This document shows positions 42,229 to 51,693 of a stretch of DNA of 56,544 nucleotides, piece by piece; position 1 is the first letter of the stretch; the number at the start of each line of letters is the position of its first letter. The notes beneath the pieces are model-generated. The model was not told the origin of the DNA. It ran no database searches and saw only the letters and a program-made list of their open reading frames with translations. This DNA is from Litchfieldella qijiaojingensis (GTDB taxonomy: Bacteria; Pseudomonadota; Gammaproteobacteria; Pseudomonadales; Halomonadaceae), in assembly GCF_014651875.1 (NCBI RefSeq), contig NZ_BMXS01000027.1, positions 3,447 to 59,990 of the forward strand, in the 5' to 3' direction. A program made the translations under genes and the position numbers.

Positions 42229-44043
42229 ATGACTTTCGACGCCAAGCATTTTCTCAAGACCGTAAGCGCGGCGCCCGGCGTATATCGCATGCTCGACGAC
42301 CAGGGCGATACGCTCTACATTGGCAAGGCCAAGCGCCTCAAGGCCCGCCTTGCCAGCTACTTTCGCGGTGCACTGAACACCAAGACCCAGGCCCTGGTGG
42401 CACGTATTGCCGATATCGAGGTCACGGTTACCCGTAGCGAGACCGAAGCGCTATTGATGGAGCAGGCGCTGATCAAGGAGCTGCGACCGCCTTATAACAT
42501 CCTGCTGCGCGACGACAAGTCATACCCGTTCGTATTCGTCAGCGACCGCCATCCCTACCCGGCCCTGGAACACAAACGCGCCCGCAGCAGACGCGACGAT
42601 GGTCGCTACCTTGGCCCCTACCCCAGTAGTGGCGCGGTGCGCGAGAGTCTGTCGCTGATGCAGAAGATTTTCCGTATTCGCAATTGCGAGGACAGCGTCT
42701 TCGCCAATCGCTCGCGCCCGTGTCTGCAGTATCAGATCCAGCGTTGCAGCGCGCCCTGTGTCGGCTATATCAGCCAAGAGGATTACCGACGCGACGTAGA
42801 GCACGCGGTGATGTGTCTGGAAGGCAAGAGCGAGCAGGTCACCTCCCAGCTCACAGAGCGGATGGAAGCCGCCAGCCAGGCTCTCGAGTTCGAGGAAGCC
42901 GCCAGGCTGCGCGACCAGATCCAACAACTTCGCCGCCTGCAGGAGCGACAGATCGTCGACACCGATGCCGGCGACGCCGACCTCTTCGCTCTGGCCGAAC
43001 GCCCGGGAGGCCTATGCATCTCGGTAGTCACGGTGCGCCAGGGCCGCATGCTGGGCGCCCGTCATCACAGCCCCGACAACGAACTCGACCTGGGCTCCGA
43101 AGCTCTGCTGGGAGAATTCGTCAGCCAGTTCTATCTCGGCCAGGGCCGCGAACCACCCCAGGAGGTGCTCACCTCCCACCCCCTGCCCGACGCCACCCTA
43201 CTGCAGGCCGCCTTGTCGGAGCAGGCCGGCAAGCGCATCCGCGTGGCACACCAGGTGCGTGGCCACCGCGCCCAGTGGCTACAACTCGCACGCACCAATG
43301 CCGAGCAGTACCTGGCGAGCCAGCTTGCCAACCAGACGCAACTGTCGCGACGTTTCGAGGCATTGCGCGAAGCCCTGGCTCTCGAGGAAACACCCGAGCG
43401 CCTGGAGTGCTTCGACATCAGTCATAGCCACGGTGAAGCCACGGTAGCCTCCTGCGTGGTCTTCGACCAGCAAGGGCCGGTCAAGTCGGACTATCGCCGC
43501 TTCAACATCGAGGGCGTCGCCGCCGGCGACGACTACGGCGCCATGCGCCAGGCACTGACCCGTCGCTTCAAGCGGTTGGCAAGCGGAGAAGGCAAGCGTC
43601 CCGACATCCTGCTGGTCGATGGCGGCAAGGGCCAGCTCAACATGGCACGCGAGGTCTTCGTCGAGCTCGGCGTCAGCGACGTGCAGCTACTTGGGGTCGC
43701 CAAGGGCACCACTCGCAAGCCCGGCCTGGAAACACTGTTCGTCGAAACCGTCGATCGCAGTCTGAACCTGGACAGCGGCTCTCCGGCACTGCATCTGGTC
43801 CAACATATCCGCGACGAAGCTCATCGCTTCGCCATCACTGGCCACCGCGCTCGACGCGACAAGCAACGCCGGACATCGAGCCTGCAGGACATCCCCGGTG
43901 TCGGCCCCAAGCGCCGCCGCGAACTGCTGCGTTTCTTCGGCGGCCTGCAAGGCGTACGACAAGCCACACGCGAGGAACTCGCCCGCGTCCCCGGCATCAG
44001 CGCCAACCTGGCAACGGCGATCCACCAGGCACTGCATGGATGA
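42229..44043 (+). CDS. uvrC: Excinuclease ABC subunit C
   Basis: A 604-residue nucleotide-excision repair nuclease making the incisions on both sides of a lesion. It starts with the GIY-YIG nuclease domain (GVYRMLDDQGDTLYIGKAKRLKARLASYF). The Cys cluster RPCLQYQIQRCSAPCVGYIS follows, then a UVR domain near 205-240, the RNase H-like nuclease (ECFDISHSHGEATVASCVVF, LLVDGGKGQLNMA) and C-terminal helix-hairpin-helix motifs (DIPGVGPKRRRELLRFFGG). Six bases separate it from the gacA stop. Confidence 0.97.
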   Translation: MTFDAKHFLKTVSAAPGVYRMLDDQGDTLYIGKAKRLKARLASYFRGALNTKTQALVARIADIEVTVTRSETEALLMEQALIKELRPPYNILLRDDKSYPFVFVSDRHPYPALEHKRARSRRDDGRYLGPYPSSGAVRESLSLMQKIFRIRNCEDSVFANRSRPCLQYQIQRCSAPCVGYISQEDYRRDVEHAVMCLEGKSEQVTSQLTERMEAASQALEFEEAARLRDQIQQLRRLQERQIVDTDAGDADLFALAERPGGLCISVVTVRQGRMLGARHHSPDNELDLGSEALLGEFVSQFYLGQGREPPQEVLTSHPLPDATLLQAALSEQAGKRIRVAHQVRGHRAQWLQLARTNAEQYLASQLANQTQLSRRFEALREALALEETPERLECFDISHSHGEATVASCVVFDQQGPVKSDYRRFNIEGVAAGDDYGAMRQALTRRFKRLASGEGKRPDILLVDGGKGQLNMAREVFVELGVSDVQLLGVAKGTTRKPGLETLFVETVDRSLNLDSGSPALHLVQHIRDEAHRFAITGHRARRDKQRRTSSLQDIPGVGPKRRRELLRFFGGLQGVRQATREELARVPGISANLATAIHQALHG

Positions 44044-44104
44044 TCGCGCTCAAGGGGGATAGAATAGCCCCTCTCGACCACCGGCAAGGACAAGCGGTAC
44101 ACCC

Positions 44105-44653
44105 ATGAACATCCCCAACATTCTGACCCTGGCGCGGATCGCTTTCATACCGTTGCTAGTGCTGGTCTTTTATCTGCCTTTCTCCTGGAGCATGCTCCTG
44201 GCCGCCCTGCTGTTCGCACTGGCAGCCATCACCGACTGGCTCGACGGCTATCTGGCCCGGCGCTGGGACCAGAGCACCCCGTTCGGCGCCTTTCTCGACC
44301 CGGTGGCCGACAAGCTGATGGTTGCCGTGGCACTGGCACTGCTGATCGAACGCTACGAAGCCATTTGGCTGACACTGCCGGCATTGGTGATCATCGGACG
44401 CGAAATCGTGATTTCCGCCCTGCGCGAATGGATGGCCGAGATGGGCAAGCGCAGCAGTGTCGCCGTCTCGTGGATCGGCAAGATCAAGACGACGTTGCAG
44501 ATGGTGTCGATCTTCCTGCTGCTGGGATTTGCGCCGGGCACCCTCATCGCCCATCTTGGAGTGGTCACCCTGTTCATTGCCGCCGTGCTGACGCTGTGGT
44601 CGATGTTCCAGTACTTGAATGCGGCCTGGCCACACCTGAGCCGTTCGATGTAA
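44105..44653 (+). CDS. pgsA: CDP-diacylglycerol-glycerol-3-phosphate 3-phosphatidyltransferase
   Basis: A 182-residue membrane enzyme committing CDP-diacylglycerol to phosphatidylglycerol and cardiolipin synthesis. The CDP-alcohol phosphatidyltransferase motif is intact: [27 protein letters not shown] (DGxxAR...GxxxDxxxD). The N-terminus [19 protein letters not shown] is typical. It follows uvrC by ~60 bases and is followed by tRNA-Gly, -Cys and -Leu, the same order as pgsA-glyW-cysT-leuZ in E. coli. Confidence 0.97.
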   Translation: MNIPNILTLARIAFIPLLVLVFYLPFSWSMLLAALLFALAAITDWLDGYLARRWDQSTPFGAFLDPVADKLMVAVALALLIERYEAIWLTLPALVIIGREIVISALREWMAEMGKRSSVAVSWIGKIKTTLQMVSIFLLLGFAPGTLIAHLGVVTLFIAAVLTLWSMFQYLNAAWPHLSRSM

Positions 44654-44679
44654 AGCCAGCCAACCAGGTCAATAACCAA

Positions 44680-44707
44680 TTGACAGATACGCACTTATCC
44701 GTATAAT
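44680..44707 (+). promoter_or_regulatory. Consensus sigma-70 promoter of the tRNA operon
   Basis: TTGACA (44680-44685), a 16-bp spacer and TATAAT (44702-44707), 15 bases before the tRNA-Gly 5' end. Both hexamers are perfect. A GC-rich stretch (GCGCTCTCGAGTCGAG) follows the -10. Confidence 0.9.
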
Positions 44708-44722
44708 GCGCTCTCGAGTCGA

Positions 44723-44797
44723 GCGGGAATAGCTCAGTGGTAGAGCATCGCCTTGCCAAGGCGAGGGTCGCGAGTTCGAATCTCGTTTCCCGCTCCA
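44723..44797 (+). tRNA. tRNA-Gly (GCC)
   Basis: 75 nt including an encoded CCA. The acceptor stem GCGGGAA pairs with TTCCCGC, the anticodon arm CGCCTTGCCAAGGCG carries GCC, and the T arm has GAGTTCGAATCTC. First of three tandem tRNA genes. Confidence 0.97.
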
Positions 44798-44822
44798 TTC
44801 CTATGGAAAAACGACTCGATGA

Positions 44823-44896
44823 GGCTGGATGGCAGAGTGGTTATGCAGCGGACTGCAACTCCGTGTACGCCGGTTCGATTCCGACTCCAGCCTCCA
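44823..44896 (+). tRNA. tRNA-Cys (GCA)
   Basis: 74 nt including an encoded CCA. The acceptor stem GGCTGGA pairs with TCCAGCC, the anticodon arm GGACTGCAACTCC carries GCA, and the T arm has CCGGTTCGATTCCG. It lies 25 bases after tRNA-Gly. Confidence 0.96.
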
Positions 44897-44930
44897 TTGA
44901 CACTCCCCTTTTCTTGCCCGTTCGAACTCC

Positions 44931-45017
44931 GCCCGGATGGCGAAATTGGTAGACGCAAGAGACTTAAAATCTCTCGGTGGCAACACCGTGCCGGTTCGAG
45001 CCCGGCTCCGGGCACCA
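44931..45017 (+). tRNA. tRNA-Leu (TAA)
   Basis: 87 nt including an encoded CCA, with the long variable arm (CGGTGGCAACACCG) of a class II tRNA. The acceptor stem GCCCGGA pairs with TCCGGGC, and the anticodon arm GAGACTTAAAATCTC carries TAA. Confidence 0.96.
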
Positions 45018-45061
45018 ATCCAATCGGCGGCTTTCCTGGCCTCTAACCAGGACGTTCCTTC

Positions 45062-46228
45062 ATGAAACTGCCGCGTCTGCGCGATCCTTACTTCAACTAC
45101 CGGCATCGCCACAAGCTGTACGTCCTGCGCATCACCCTGGCGCTGGCAATCACCTTCAGCATCATTCACCTGTTCCCCATTCCCCATAGCGGCTGGGCGC
45201 TGGTCAGCACCATCATGGTGATGGGTAACCTGCCACATATCGGCGGGGTACTCGATAAGGCCAGTCAGCGACTGCTGGGCACATTGCTCGGCGCGAGTTG
45301 GGGGATCCTGCTGATTCTGCTTCCAGTGCCATTGCCCGGCCTGATACCGCTGGGCACCCTGGCCGGTATTGCCGTGGCCAACTATGTGACCTTCGCCAAT
45401 CGCCATGGCTATAGCGGCCTGATGTTCAGCATCAGCCTCTTGCTGGTAGTCGGCGGCGGTCATCAGGATTTGTCCGTCGCCTTGTGGCGCTCCTTCGACG
45501 TGTTACTCGGAACCTTGGTGGGGATCTCGGTGACCATGCTGGTCCTGCCGCAGAAGGCTACCGATATCCTGCGCTTCCTGCTCGCCGAGAACCTCGACAA
45601 ACTAGCCCGGCTCTACCATGCCCACACGTCTTCCTCATCGGGACTGAGCATCGATGCTCGGGAGCTACTGAAAGCCACCAGCACTCTACTGGTCAAGCAA
45701 CGCGGCCTGATCGATGCCATTCATCGCGAACGGCGCCTGCGGCGCGACGAACTCGATGACATCATCTCCCTGCAGCGACGCATGCTATCCACCGTCGAGC
45801 TGCTACTGGAGACCCACTGGACGACCCGCGCCGGCCACGAGCGCATCGAATCCCTGGAAGGGTTACGTGACCAGCAACACCAACTAGCACGTACACTTGG
45901 CACCTTGGCCTTCCAGGTACGCACCGGCCAACCCATCGATGTCGAGGCGAGTCCATTCGATCTCCAGCGTTATGCGGGCAAGATCGAGGGAGCTCGTGCC
46001 GAGGATGGACGTACTCTGTTCAGTCCCGGAGGATATCTGTGGCTCAATCGCGAACTGGCAAGGCTGACCGGGGAGCTGGTCGGGCGGCTGGGCAGCCTGC
46101 GTCGCCTGCCCAGCAAGCGCTTGCGCCGTCGTGCCGCACGACACACCTTGGTCAGCAAGGCCCAGGACGGTATCGGCAAAGACCAGGACGAACTGAAGGA
46201 GGGTGGCCGTGACATCCAGCGAACATGA
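45062..46228 (+). CDS. FUSC-family membrane protein (aromatic acid exporter-like)
   Basis: A 388-residue protein. About six N-terminal transmembrane helices (residues 20-165) contain the fusaric-acid-resistance/YccS-type pattern GWALVSTIMVMGNLPHIGGVLDKASQRLLGT. A cytosolic helical domain follows, with DELDDIISLQRRMLSTVELLL and a basic C-terminus. FUSC proteins include efflux components for aromatic carboxylic acids; the substrate here is unknown. It begins 45 bases after tRNA-Leu and overlaps the start of nadB by 20 bases. Confidence 0.8.
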   Translation: MKLPRLRDPYFNYRHRHKLYVLRITLALAITFSIIHLFPIPHSGWALVSTIMVMGNLPHIGGVLDKASQRLLGTLLGASWGILLILLPVPLPGLIPLGTLAGIAVANYVTFANRHGYSGLMFSISLLLVVGGGHQDLSVALWRSFDVLLGTLVGISVTMLVLPQKATDILRFLLAENLDKLARLYHAHTSSSSGLSIDARELLKATSTLLVKQRGLIDAIHRERRLRRDELDDIISLQRRMLSTVELLLETHWTTRAGHERIESLEGLRDQQHQLARTLGTLAFQVRTGQPIDVEASPFDLQRYAGKIEGARAEDGRTLFSPGGYLWLNRELARLTGELVGRLGSLRRLPSKRLRRRAARHTLVSKAQDGIGKDQDELKEGGRDIQRT

Positions 46229-47801
46229 TGTGCTGATCATCGGTGGCGGCGTTGCCGGCCTGACCCTGGCCCTGGAACTGGCCGACAGCCGCCGCGTCAC
46301 CTTGTTGCGACCTGCCAGCGACGACCATGGCGCCAGTCGCTGGGCCCAGGGCGGAATCGCAGCGGTACTCTCGCCGCATGACGATATCCAGGCCCATGTG
46401 GAAGACACCTTGGACGCTGGCGACGGACTGTGCGATGAGGAGACCGTGCGCTTTACCGTCACTCAGGGGCCTGCAGCCATCGAGTGGCTGGTGGGACTGG
46501 GAGTGCCTTTTACACCGGATCCCAGCCCCCACGCGACCTACCCCTTCCACCTCACTCGTGAAGGGGGACACGGGGCACGGCGCGTGATCCATGCCGCCGA
46601 CGCCACCGGACGCGCGCTGATCGACACCCTGCTCACTCATGTCACGCGGCACCCGGCGATCGCTCTGCGCCAGGACGTCAACGCCATCGAACTGATCGCC
46701 GACGCGAGCGGAAACTGCCGCGGCGCCTACGGTCTGACCGTCGACGGCGAATTCGAGACCCTGCTGGCGAACGACACGGTCCTGGCAACCGGCGGCGCCA
46801 GTGGGTTATTCCAACATACCACCACCCCGATACCCGCCTGTGGCGAAGGCATGATCATGGCCGCCGAGCTAGGCGCCGCCCTGATGAACCTGGAATTCCA
46901 GCAGTTTCATCCCACTTGTCTCTACGACCCCACGGGCAGCCCTTTCCTGATCAGCGAGGCCCTGCGCGGCGAAGGCGGAATTCTCAGGAATCTTGACGGC
47001 CAACGCTTCATGCCGGCGATCGACCCTCGGGCGGAGCTGGCCCCACGCGACATCGTCGCCCGAGCCATCGATGCCGAAATGCAGCACAGCCACAGCACTC
47101 ATGTGCTGCTCGACATGACACATCTGTCAGCCGACACACTGCGCGAACTGTTTCCTACCATCCACGCGCACTGCCTGGCCCGGGGATTGGACATCACTCG
47201 CGAACCCATTCCGGTAGTGCCCGCCGCTCACTACAGCTGTGGTGGCGTGGCGACCGATCATCACGGCGCTACCGATGTCCCGCATCTATATGCCATCGGC
47301 GAAGTCGCCTGTACCGGCCTGCATGGTGCCAATCGCATGGCCAGCAACTCGCTGCTGGAATGCCTGGTCTTCGCCCGTGCCGCCGCCCAGGTACTGCGCT
47401 CCGCCGAGCCACACGACGCGGCTCCATTGCGAGCGCCTTCCTTCACCCGGCACAACCGCCAGGTCGACCCTGAGATTGTCGCCGACCTACTGCGTCATAT
47501 ACGTGGGGAGATGAGCCGGAATGCCGGCATCGTGCGCCATGATGCCGGCCTTGCAGAAGCCGCCACCACCTTGCACCAACTGGTCGAGCAGTGTCGTAAT
47601 CTGTGGCGACAGCATGCCCCCAGCAACGAATTGGCCAGTATCTGGCGAGCGGCACGCCTGGCGGAGCTCACCGTCGACGCGGCCCGCCGACGCCGCGAGT
47701 CACGTGGCCTGCATTACAACCGCGACTGCCCCGCACACGCCCCGGGGCCGGCAAGACCGTCGTTCAGCTATCTCGATTGCGCGTCATCGCGCGATGCATG
47801 A
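46209..47801 (+). CDS. nadB: L-aspartate oxidase
   Basis: A 530-residue FAD enzyme oxidising aspartate to iminoaspartate, the first step of de novo NAD synthesis. The GTG at 46209 is chosen because AAGGAGG lies six bases before it; the in-frame GTG at 46203 touches the ribosome site. Motifs: FAD dinucleotide fold HDVLIIGGGVAGLTLALEL, SRWAQGGIAAVL, GEGMIMAAELGAALMNLEF, HYSCGGVATD and GLHGANRMASNSLLECLVF. The 3' end overlaps the convergent ygfX-like gene by 34 bases. Adjacency to sdhE/ygfX is conserved in gammaproteobacteria. Confidence 0.96.
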   Translation: MTSSEHDVLIIGGGVAGLTLALELADSRRVTLLRPASDDHGASRWAQGGIAAVLSPHDDIQAHVEDTLDAGDGLCDEETVRFTVTQGPAAIEWLVGLGVPFTPDPSPHATYPFHLTREGGHGARRVIHAADATGRALIDTLLTHVTRHPAIALRQDVNAIELIADASGNCRGAYGLTVDGEFETLLANDTVLATGGASGLFQHTTTPIPACGEGMIMAAELGAALMNLEFQQFHPTCLYDPTGSPFLISEALRGEGGILRNLDGQRFMPAIDPRAELAPRDIVARAIDAEMQHSHSTHVLLDMTHLSADTLRELFPTIHAHCLARGLDITREPIPVVPAAHYSCGGVATDHHGATDVPHLYAIGEVACTGLHGANRMASNSLLECLVFARAAAQVLRSAEPHDAAPLRAPSFTRHNRQVDPEIVADLLRHIRGEMSRNAGIVRHDAGLAEAATTLHQLVEQCRNLWRQHAPSNELASIWRAARLAELTVDAARRRRESRGLHYNRDCPAHAPGPARPSFSYLDCASSRDA

Positions 47802-48187
47802 CTTAGCAGAATAATACGCCGCAGGTCATACAATGCCTCCGGCGAGGCGCTATCCGGCCATAGCCAGCAGCGGCGATCGCCAACCGTCAAGGCGATCAGC
47901 CAAGGGCCCAGGTAGGATACCCCGAGGTCCGTGTCGCGCCAGGGTTCGATAGCGGCATCGCGGTACTGCCAGCGTCCCGTACGACCAGCCTGAGGCACCC
48001 ACCGCAGTTGCCAGGGCCGCTCCCGGTGCCGCCACAATACGAAGGCCAGAAGCGAAACCGCCGCGACCAGAAGCCACGGCGGTGCGTAGAACGACATCGA
48101 CAGGCAAATCAGCAGCGCCACACAGAGGTGCACGCCACCCGCCAGTCTAGAGGGTACGATATTGGTCGTTACCGGTGCTCTCGGCAT
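47768..48187 (-). CDS. YgfX-like membrane protein (CptA family)
   Basis: A 139-residue protein with two N-terminal hydrophobic helices (about 18-52: LCVALLICLSMSFY, WLLVAAVSLLAFVLW). A beta-rich cytosolic tail contains WRWVPQAGRTGRWQYRDA-like sequence, LGPWLIALTVGDRRCWLWPDSAS and DLRRIILL. Position (directly after and overlapping sdhE, convergent with nadB) and topology match YgfX. E. coli YgfX was reported as an inhibitor of cytoskeletal proteins paired with YgfY (CptAB), while YgfY/SdhE is better known as a flavinylation factor. The start at 48187 overlaps sdhE by 41 bases; a shorter start is possible. Confidence 0.75.
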   Translation of the reverse strand: MPRAPVTTNIVPSRLAGGVHLCVALLICLSMSFYAPPWLLVAAVSLLAFVLWRHRERPWQLRWVPQAGRTGRWQYRDAAIEPWRDTDLGVSYLGPWLIALTVGDRRCWLWPDSASPEALYDLRRIILLSHASRDDAQSR

Positions 48188-48440
48188 ATTCGACGATCAT
48201 CTTGACGATCCGGCGGCGCGTCGGGTCCTCGGGCCATTGGCGGCGCATCAGCCACATGAACAGGTCCTGATCCTCTTCGTCGAGCAAGGCGCGATAGGCC
48301 GCCTGATCGGAGGAGTCGAGCCCGTCATAGCAATGTTCGAGAAAGGGAACCAGCAGCAGATCGAGCTCCCACATGCCGCGTCGGGAGTGCCAATGGAGCC
48401 GCTTGCGGGTAATCTCATCGGCTGAGATATCTTCGCTCAA
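48147..48440 (-). CDS. sdhE: FAD assembly factor SdhE (YgfY/CptB)
   Basis: A 97-residue helical protein that promotes covalent attachment of FAD to succinate dehydrogenase and fumarate reductase. The family motif RRGMWELDLLLVPFLEH (RGxxE) is present near residue 20, followed by YRALLDEEDQDLFMWLMRR. It is divergent from ihfB across ~210 bases. Confidence 0.93.
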   Translation of the reverse strand: MSEDISADEITRKRLHWHSRRGMWELDLLLVPFLEHCYDGLDSSDQAAYRALLDEEDQDLFMWLMRRQWPEDPTRRRIVKMIVEYAESTGNDQYRTL

Positions 48441-48653
48441 CGTTGACCTCGGGGGGAAATCTCGGTGGATGTGGGCGCAGTATACCCGAGCTTCAGGCCC
48501 CAGGCATCCAGGCGCGCACGATCCGGTGTCGGCATCGATACGCGGAGGTCGTTCTAGTGCGTTGTTTTATCACGGTTTACACAGTATGCTGAGGGGAAAC
48601 AACAACACCGGGACTGCCGTTACCTGTCAGGCAACGCCGCATGGAGAAAGCCG

Positions 48654-48950
48654 ATGACCAAATCCGAGTTGATCGAGCAGATTGCAATGCGACAGCCAGA
48701 GCTGTCGATCAAGGAAGTCGAGGCCGCCGTCCGTATCATCCTTGACGACATCACCGATGCCTTGGCGGATGGCGGACGAGTGGAAATCCGTGGTTTTGGG
48801 AGTTTCTCCCTGCACTATCGCGAGCCACGAGTCGGCCGCAACCCGAAGACAGGCGACCCAGTCGAACTCAATGGCAAGTTCGTGCCACACTTCAAGCCGG
48901 GCAAGGAACTGCGCGAACAGGTCAATGCCAGCCGCGCCCTCGGCTATTGA
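48654..48950 (+). CDS. ihfB: Integration host factor subunit beta
   Basis: A 98-residue DNA-bending protein of the HU/IHF fold. It starts [11 protein letters not shown], with the beta-arm segment [21 protein letters not shown] and [13 protein letters not shown]. These are beta-subunit features and the length is standard. The usual upstream neighbour rpsA is absent here; the gene starts a short unit with lapA and lapB. Confidence 0.96.
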   Translation: MTKSELIEQIAMRQPELSIKEVEAAVRIILDDITDALADGGRVEIRGFGSFSLHYREPRVGRNPKTGDPVELNGKFVPHFKPGKELREQVNASRALGY

Positions 48951-48985
48951 GGTAGGGCTTCACCGTATCGACAAAGGAAACCATC

Positions 48986-49291
48986 ATGCGTTGGCTCAAA
49001 GGCCTGATCCTGGCCATCATCCTGCTGGCGGTTCTACTGCTCGGCATATTGTTCGCCGTCAACAACCAGCAGACGCTGCCACTCAACCTGATCTGGGTCG
49101 AACTGCCTCCGGCTTCCCTCTCGGTCTGGCTGCTGGCGGCCCTGGCGTGCGGTGTCGTGCTGGGCATGCTGGCCATGACAGGTGTTTATCTGCGCCTACG
49201 TACCATGCTGACCAGAGCCCAGCGCCATAACCAGCAACAGCGTAAGGAACTCGACCGCCTGCGGATCCAGGAGCTCAAGGAAACCCCCTGA
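48986..49291 (+). CDS. lapA: LapA family inner-membrane protein
   Basis: A 101-residue protein with two transmembrane helices (about 5-25 and 43-65) and a basic coiled-coil tail (TRAQRHNQQQRKELDRLRIQEL), matching the LapA_dom/DUF1049 family. FAVNNQQTLPLNLIWVELP is the characteristic periplasmic link. In E. coli LapA works with LapB in control of lipopolysaccharide assembly. Its stop codon directly abuts the lapB start. Confidence 0.92.
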   Translation: MRWLKGLILAIILLAVLLLGILFAVNNQQTLPLNLIWVELPPASLSVWLLAALACGVVLGMLAMTGVYLRLRTMLTRAQRHNQQQRKELDRLRIQELKETP

Positions 49292-50473
49292 ATGCCCGAT
49301 CTCCTGCTGCTGGCCCTGTTGTTGGCAGCGGTCGCCATCGGCTGGTGGCTGGGCCGCCGCGAAAGAGGGCAAAACCTTCCCGCTTCGCAGCAGCCCTCCC
49401 TGTCGCGGGATTACTTCGTGGGCCTCAATTACCTGCTCAACGAGCAGCCCGACCGAGCCATCGAGACCTTCGTGGCCGCCCTCGAGGTCAACAGCGATAC
49501 CATCGAAACGCACATTGCCTTGGGCAACCTGTTTCGATCGCGGGGAGAAGCCGACCGTGCAGTGAAGATCCACCAGAATCTGCTGGCTCGCCCTTCCCTG
49601 AGTGCGGCCCAGAGCAGCCTGGTCCAACTCGAGCTGTCGCGCGACTTCCTGCACCTGGGCCTGCTCGATCGCGCCGAACGGCTGCTGCAGAGTGTGGTCC
49701 GCGATACCCACGACGACGATATCCGACAGTCGGCCAAACGCCTGCTGGTCGACCTGCTCGAGCAGGAACAGGAGTGGCAAGCGGCACTTGAGGTTGCCCA
49801 GCCGACGTTGATCAATCGATACCAGGACATTCGTCGAGCCGCGGCTCATTGGCTGTGCGAACTCGCCGAGCAGGACCGACAGTCGGCAAGTCCCGCACTG
49901 GCCCGCAAACGCCTGCGACAGGCCCTATCCATCGACGAACACTGCGTACGCGCCAACTGGTTGCTGGCGAAGATGGAGCACGATACCGGCCAATACAAGG
50001 CCGAGATTCGGATTCTCAAGCGGATTCCCCAGCAGGACAGCGACTTTGCCCCGATCATCCTGGAACCGCTACGCAATGCCTATCGGATGCTCGACGACGA
50101 AGATGGACTCGAGAAGTCGCTGCGCGAACTGATTCACCCCACCCCCTTCACCAGCGCAGTGATCATGCTCGCCGAGACACTGCGACACAGGGAAGGCAAT
50201 GACGCAGCCATGGCGTTCATCAGTGAGCAGCTTGCCACCGAGCCCAGTTTGCGTGGCGTCGACTATCTGATGGATTTGTACCGCCAAAGCGCCGATAGCG
50301 AGGAGCGCACCCGCATCGACCTCCTCAAGCGGCATACGCATACCTTGCTGGAAGCCAGGCCGCGCTACCGCTGCCGACGGTGTGGCTTTGCCGGTAGCCA
50401 ACTCCACTGGCGGTGCCCCAGTTGTCGTAGCTGGGGCACGACCAAACCGATTACCGGTATCGAAGGGGAATAA
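49292..50473 (+). CDS. lapB: Lipopolysaccharide assembly protein B (YciM)
   Basis: A 393-residue protein with an N-terminal membrane anchor (PDLLLLALLLAAVAIGWWLG), a long series of TPR repeats (first: DYFVGLNYLLNEQPDRAIETF) and a C-terminal rubredoxin-like metal site CRRCGFAG...CPSCRSWGT. E. coli LapB brings LpxC to the FtsH protease, balancing LPS and phospholipid synthesis. It is translated directly after lapA and convergent with pyrF. Confidence 0.95.
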   Translation: MPDLLLLALLLAAVAIGWWLGRRERGQNLPASQQPSLSRDYFVGLNYLLNEQPDRAIETFVAALEVNSDTIETHIALGNLFRSRGEADRAVKIHQNLLARPSLSAAQSSLVQLELSRDFLHLGLLDRAERLLQSVVRDTHDDDIRQSAKRLLVDLLEQEQEWQAALEVAQPTLINRYQDIRRAAAHWLCELAEQDRQSASPALARKRLRQALSIDEHCVRANWLLAKMEHDTGQYKAEIRILKRIPQQDSDFAPIILEPLRNAYRMLDDEDGLEKSLRELIHPTPFTSAVIMLAETLRHREGNDAAMAFISEQLATEPSLRGVDYLMDLYRQSADSEERTRIDLLKRHTHTLLEARPRYRCRRCGFAGSQLHWRCPSCRSWGTTKPITGIEGE

Positions 50474-50499
50474 GGGATAGCGATTCCTAAGAGCGGACG

Positions 50500-51201
50500 C
50501 TACAGGATAGCTAGCTCTTTCTCGATGGCCGCCAGCGCCACCATGGGATCCTCGGCCTGCGTCACTGGCCGCCCGATCACCAGATAAGAACTGCCCGCGG
50601 CCATGGCCTCGCCGGGCGTACGAACGCGACGCTGATCCTCGGCCGCTGCAAAGGCTGGCCGGATCCCCGGCGTGACCTTGAGGAAGTCACTACCGCAGAT
50701 CTCGGTCAAGCGTGCCGACTCCTGCGCCGAGCACACCACGCCATGCATGCCACTCTTGTGCGCCAGACGTGCCAGACGCTCGACCTGGGCGGCGGTCGAT
50801 GCTGGCAGTCCAATCTCGGCCAGGTCCTCATCCCCCAGACTGGTCAGCACCGTAACCGCGATCAGCAGAGTGTCGAAACCATGGCGATCGAGGCGCTCGC
50901 GTGCCGCCTCCATCATGCGGCTGCCGCCACTGGCGTGGACATTGACCATCCACACCCCTTGCTCGGCAGCCGCCTGCACGGCCCCGGCCACGGTATTCGG
51001 GATATCGTGAAACTTGAGATCGAGGAAAACCTCGAAGCCGCGCCCATGCAAGGCCTCTAGCACATCGGGGCCACCTCGGGTGAACAGCTCCTTGCCGACC
51101 TTTACACGACAACGCGCCGGATCGAGACGGTCGGCCAAGCACAGAGCGGCATCCATGGAAGTGTAGTCGAGGGCAACGATCAAGGGTGATGCGGTCGACA
51201 T
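50500..51201 (-). CDS. pyrF: Orotidine 5'-phosphate decarboxylase
   Basis: A 233-residue TIM-barrel enzyme for the last step of UMP synthesis. The catalytic Asp-x-Lys-x-x-Asp is in [30 protein letters not shown] and KVTPGIRPA are further marks. Placement after lapAB is common in gammaproteobacteria, but here the gene is on the opposite strand. Confidence 0.97.
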   Translation of the reverse strand: MSTASPLIVALDYTSMDAALCLADRLDPARCRVKVGKELFTRGGPDVLEALHGRGFEVFLDLKFHDIPNTVAGAVQAAAEQGVWMVNVHASGGSRMMEAARERLDRHGFDTLLIAVTVLTSLGDEDLAEIGLPASTAAQVERLARLAHKSGMHGVVCSAQESARLTEICGSDFLKVTPGIRPAFAAAEDQRRVRTPGEAMAAGSSYLVIGRPVTQAEDPMVALAAIEKELAIL

Positions 51202-51422
51202 GGTCGAGTAAGTTCCTGTCGGCGGAAAATGTCAGCACAGTATATCACAGGCCCCCGCCTGCTCCCTGCCCCTTGGATGTAGCCGATGTCGTCGCCTTTT
51301 TGTCGGCAATGTCTTACACATTTCATGGTCAATCTCTTAACCAATAATTGCTTTTTTAGTGATAACTTGTAATTGCCCATCGCGGGCACCGACAACCAAA
51401 GGACAACTCTACGGAGGGAACC

Positions 51423-51689
51423 ATGAAGACACTTCTCAAAGCCTTGGCATTGAGCCTGCTGCTCGGCACCGCAAGCATGGCACTGGCCCAGGAAGTCGCC
51501 CCGATCAACATCAATACGGCTGACGCCGAACTACTGGCTGAACTGCCTGGCATCGGTAGCGCCAAGGCCCAGGCAATCGTCGATGAACGTGACGCCAACG
51601 GTCCTTTCACCGATGCCGACGCCCTGACTCGCGTCAATGGCATTGGCGAAGCTACCGTGGCCAATCTACGCGACCAGGTGGAGTATTGA
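51423..51689 (+). CDS. ComEA-like helix-hairpin-helix protein, exported
   Basis: An 88-residue protein with a signal peptide (about 1-22, SMALAQ) and a tandem helix-hairpin-helix domain, ININTADAELLAELPGIGSAKAQAIVDER followed by VNGIGEATVANLR. This is the DNA-binding core of ComEA, the periplasmic protein that ratchets incoming DNA during transformation. It lacks the N-terminal anchor and linker of the Bacillus protein but matches the short gammaproteobacterial form. GGAGGG lies before the ATG. A strong terminator follows, so it is monocistronic. Confidence 0.9.
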   Translation: MKTLLKALALSLLLGTASMALAQEVAPININTADAELLAELPGIGSAKAQAIVDERDANGPFTDADALTRVNGIGEATVANLRDQVEY

Positions 51690-51693
51690 TGAT

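Noticed and set aside
47768-48440. Toxin-antitoxin module (CptA/CptB)
   Set aside because: The pair matches ygfX/sdhE. SdhE's established role is flavinylation of succinate dehydrogenase, and its location next to nadB is a core-genome arrangement, so a mobile toxin-antitoxin reading is not supported.
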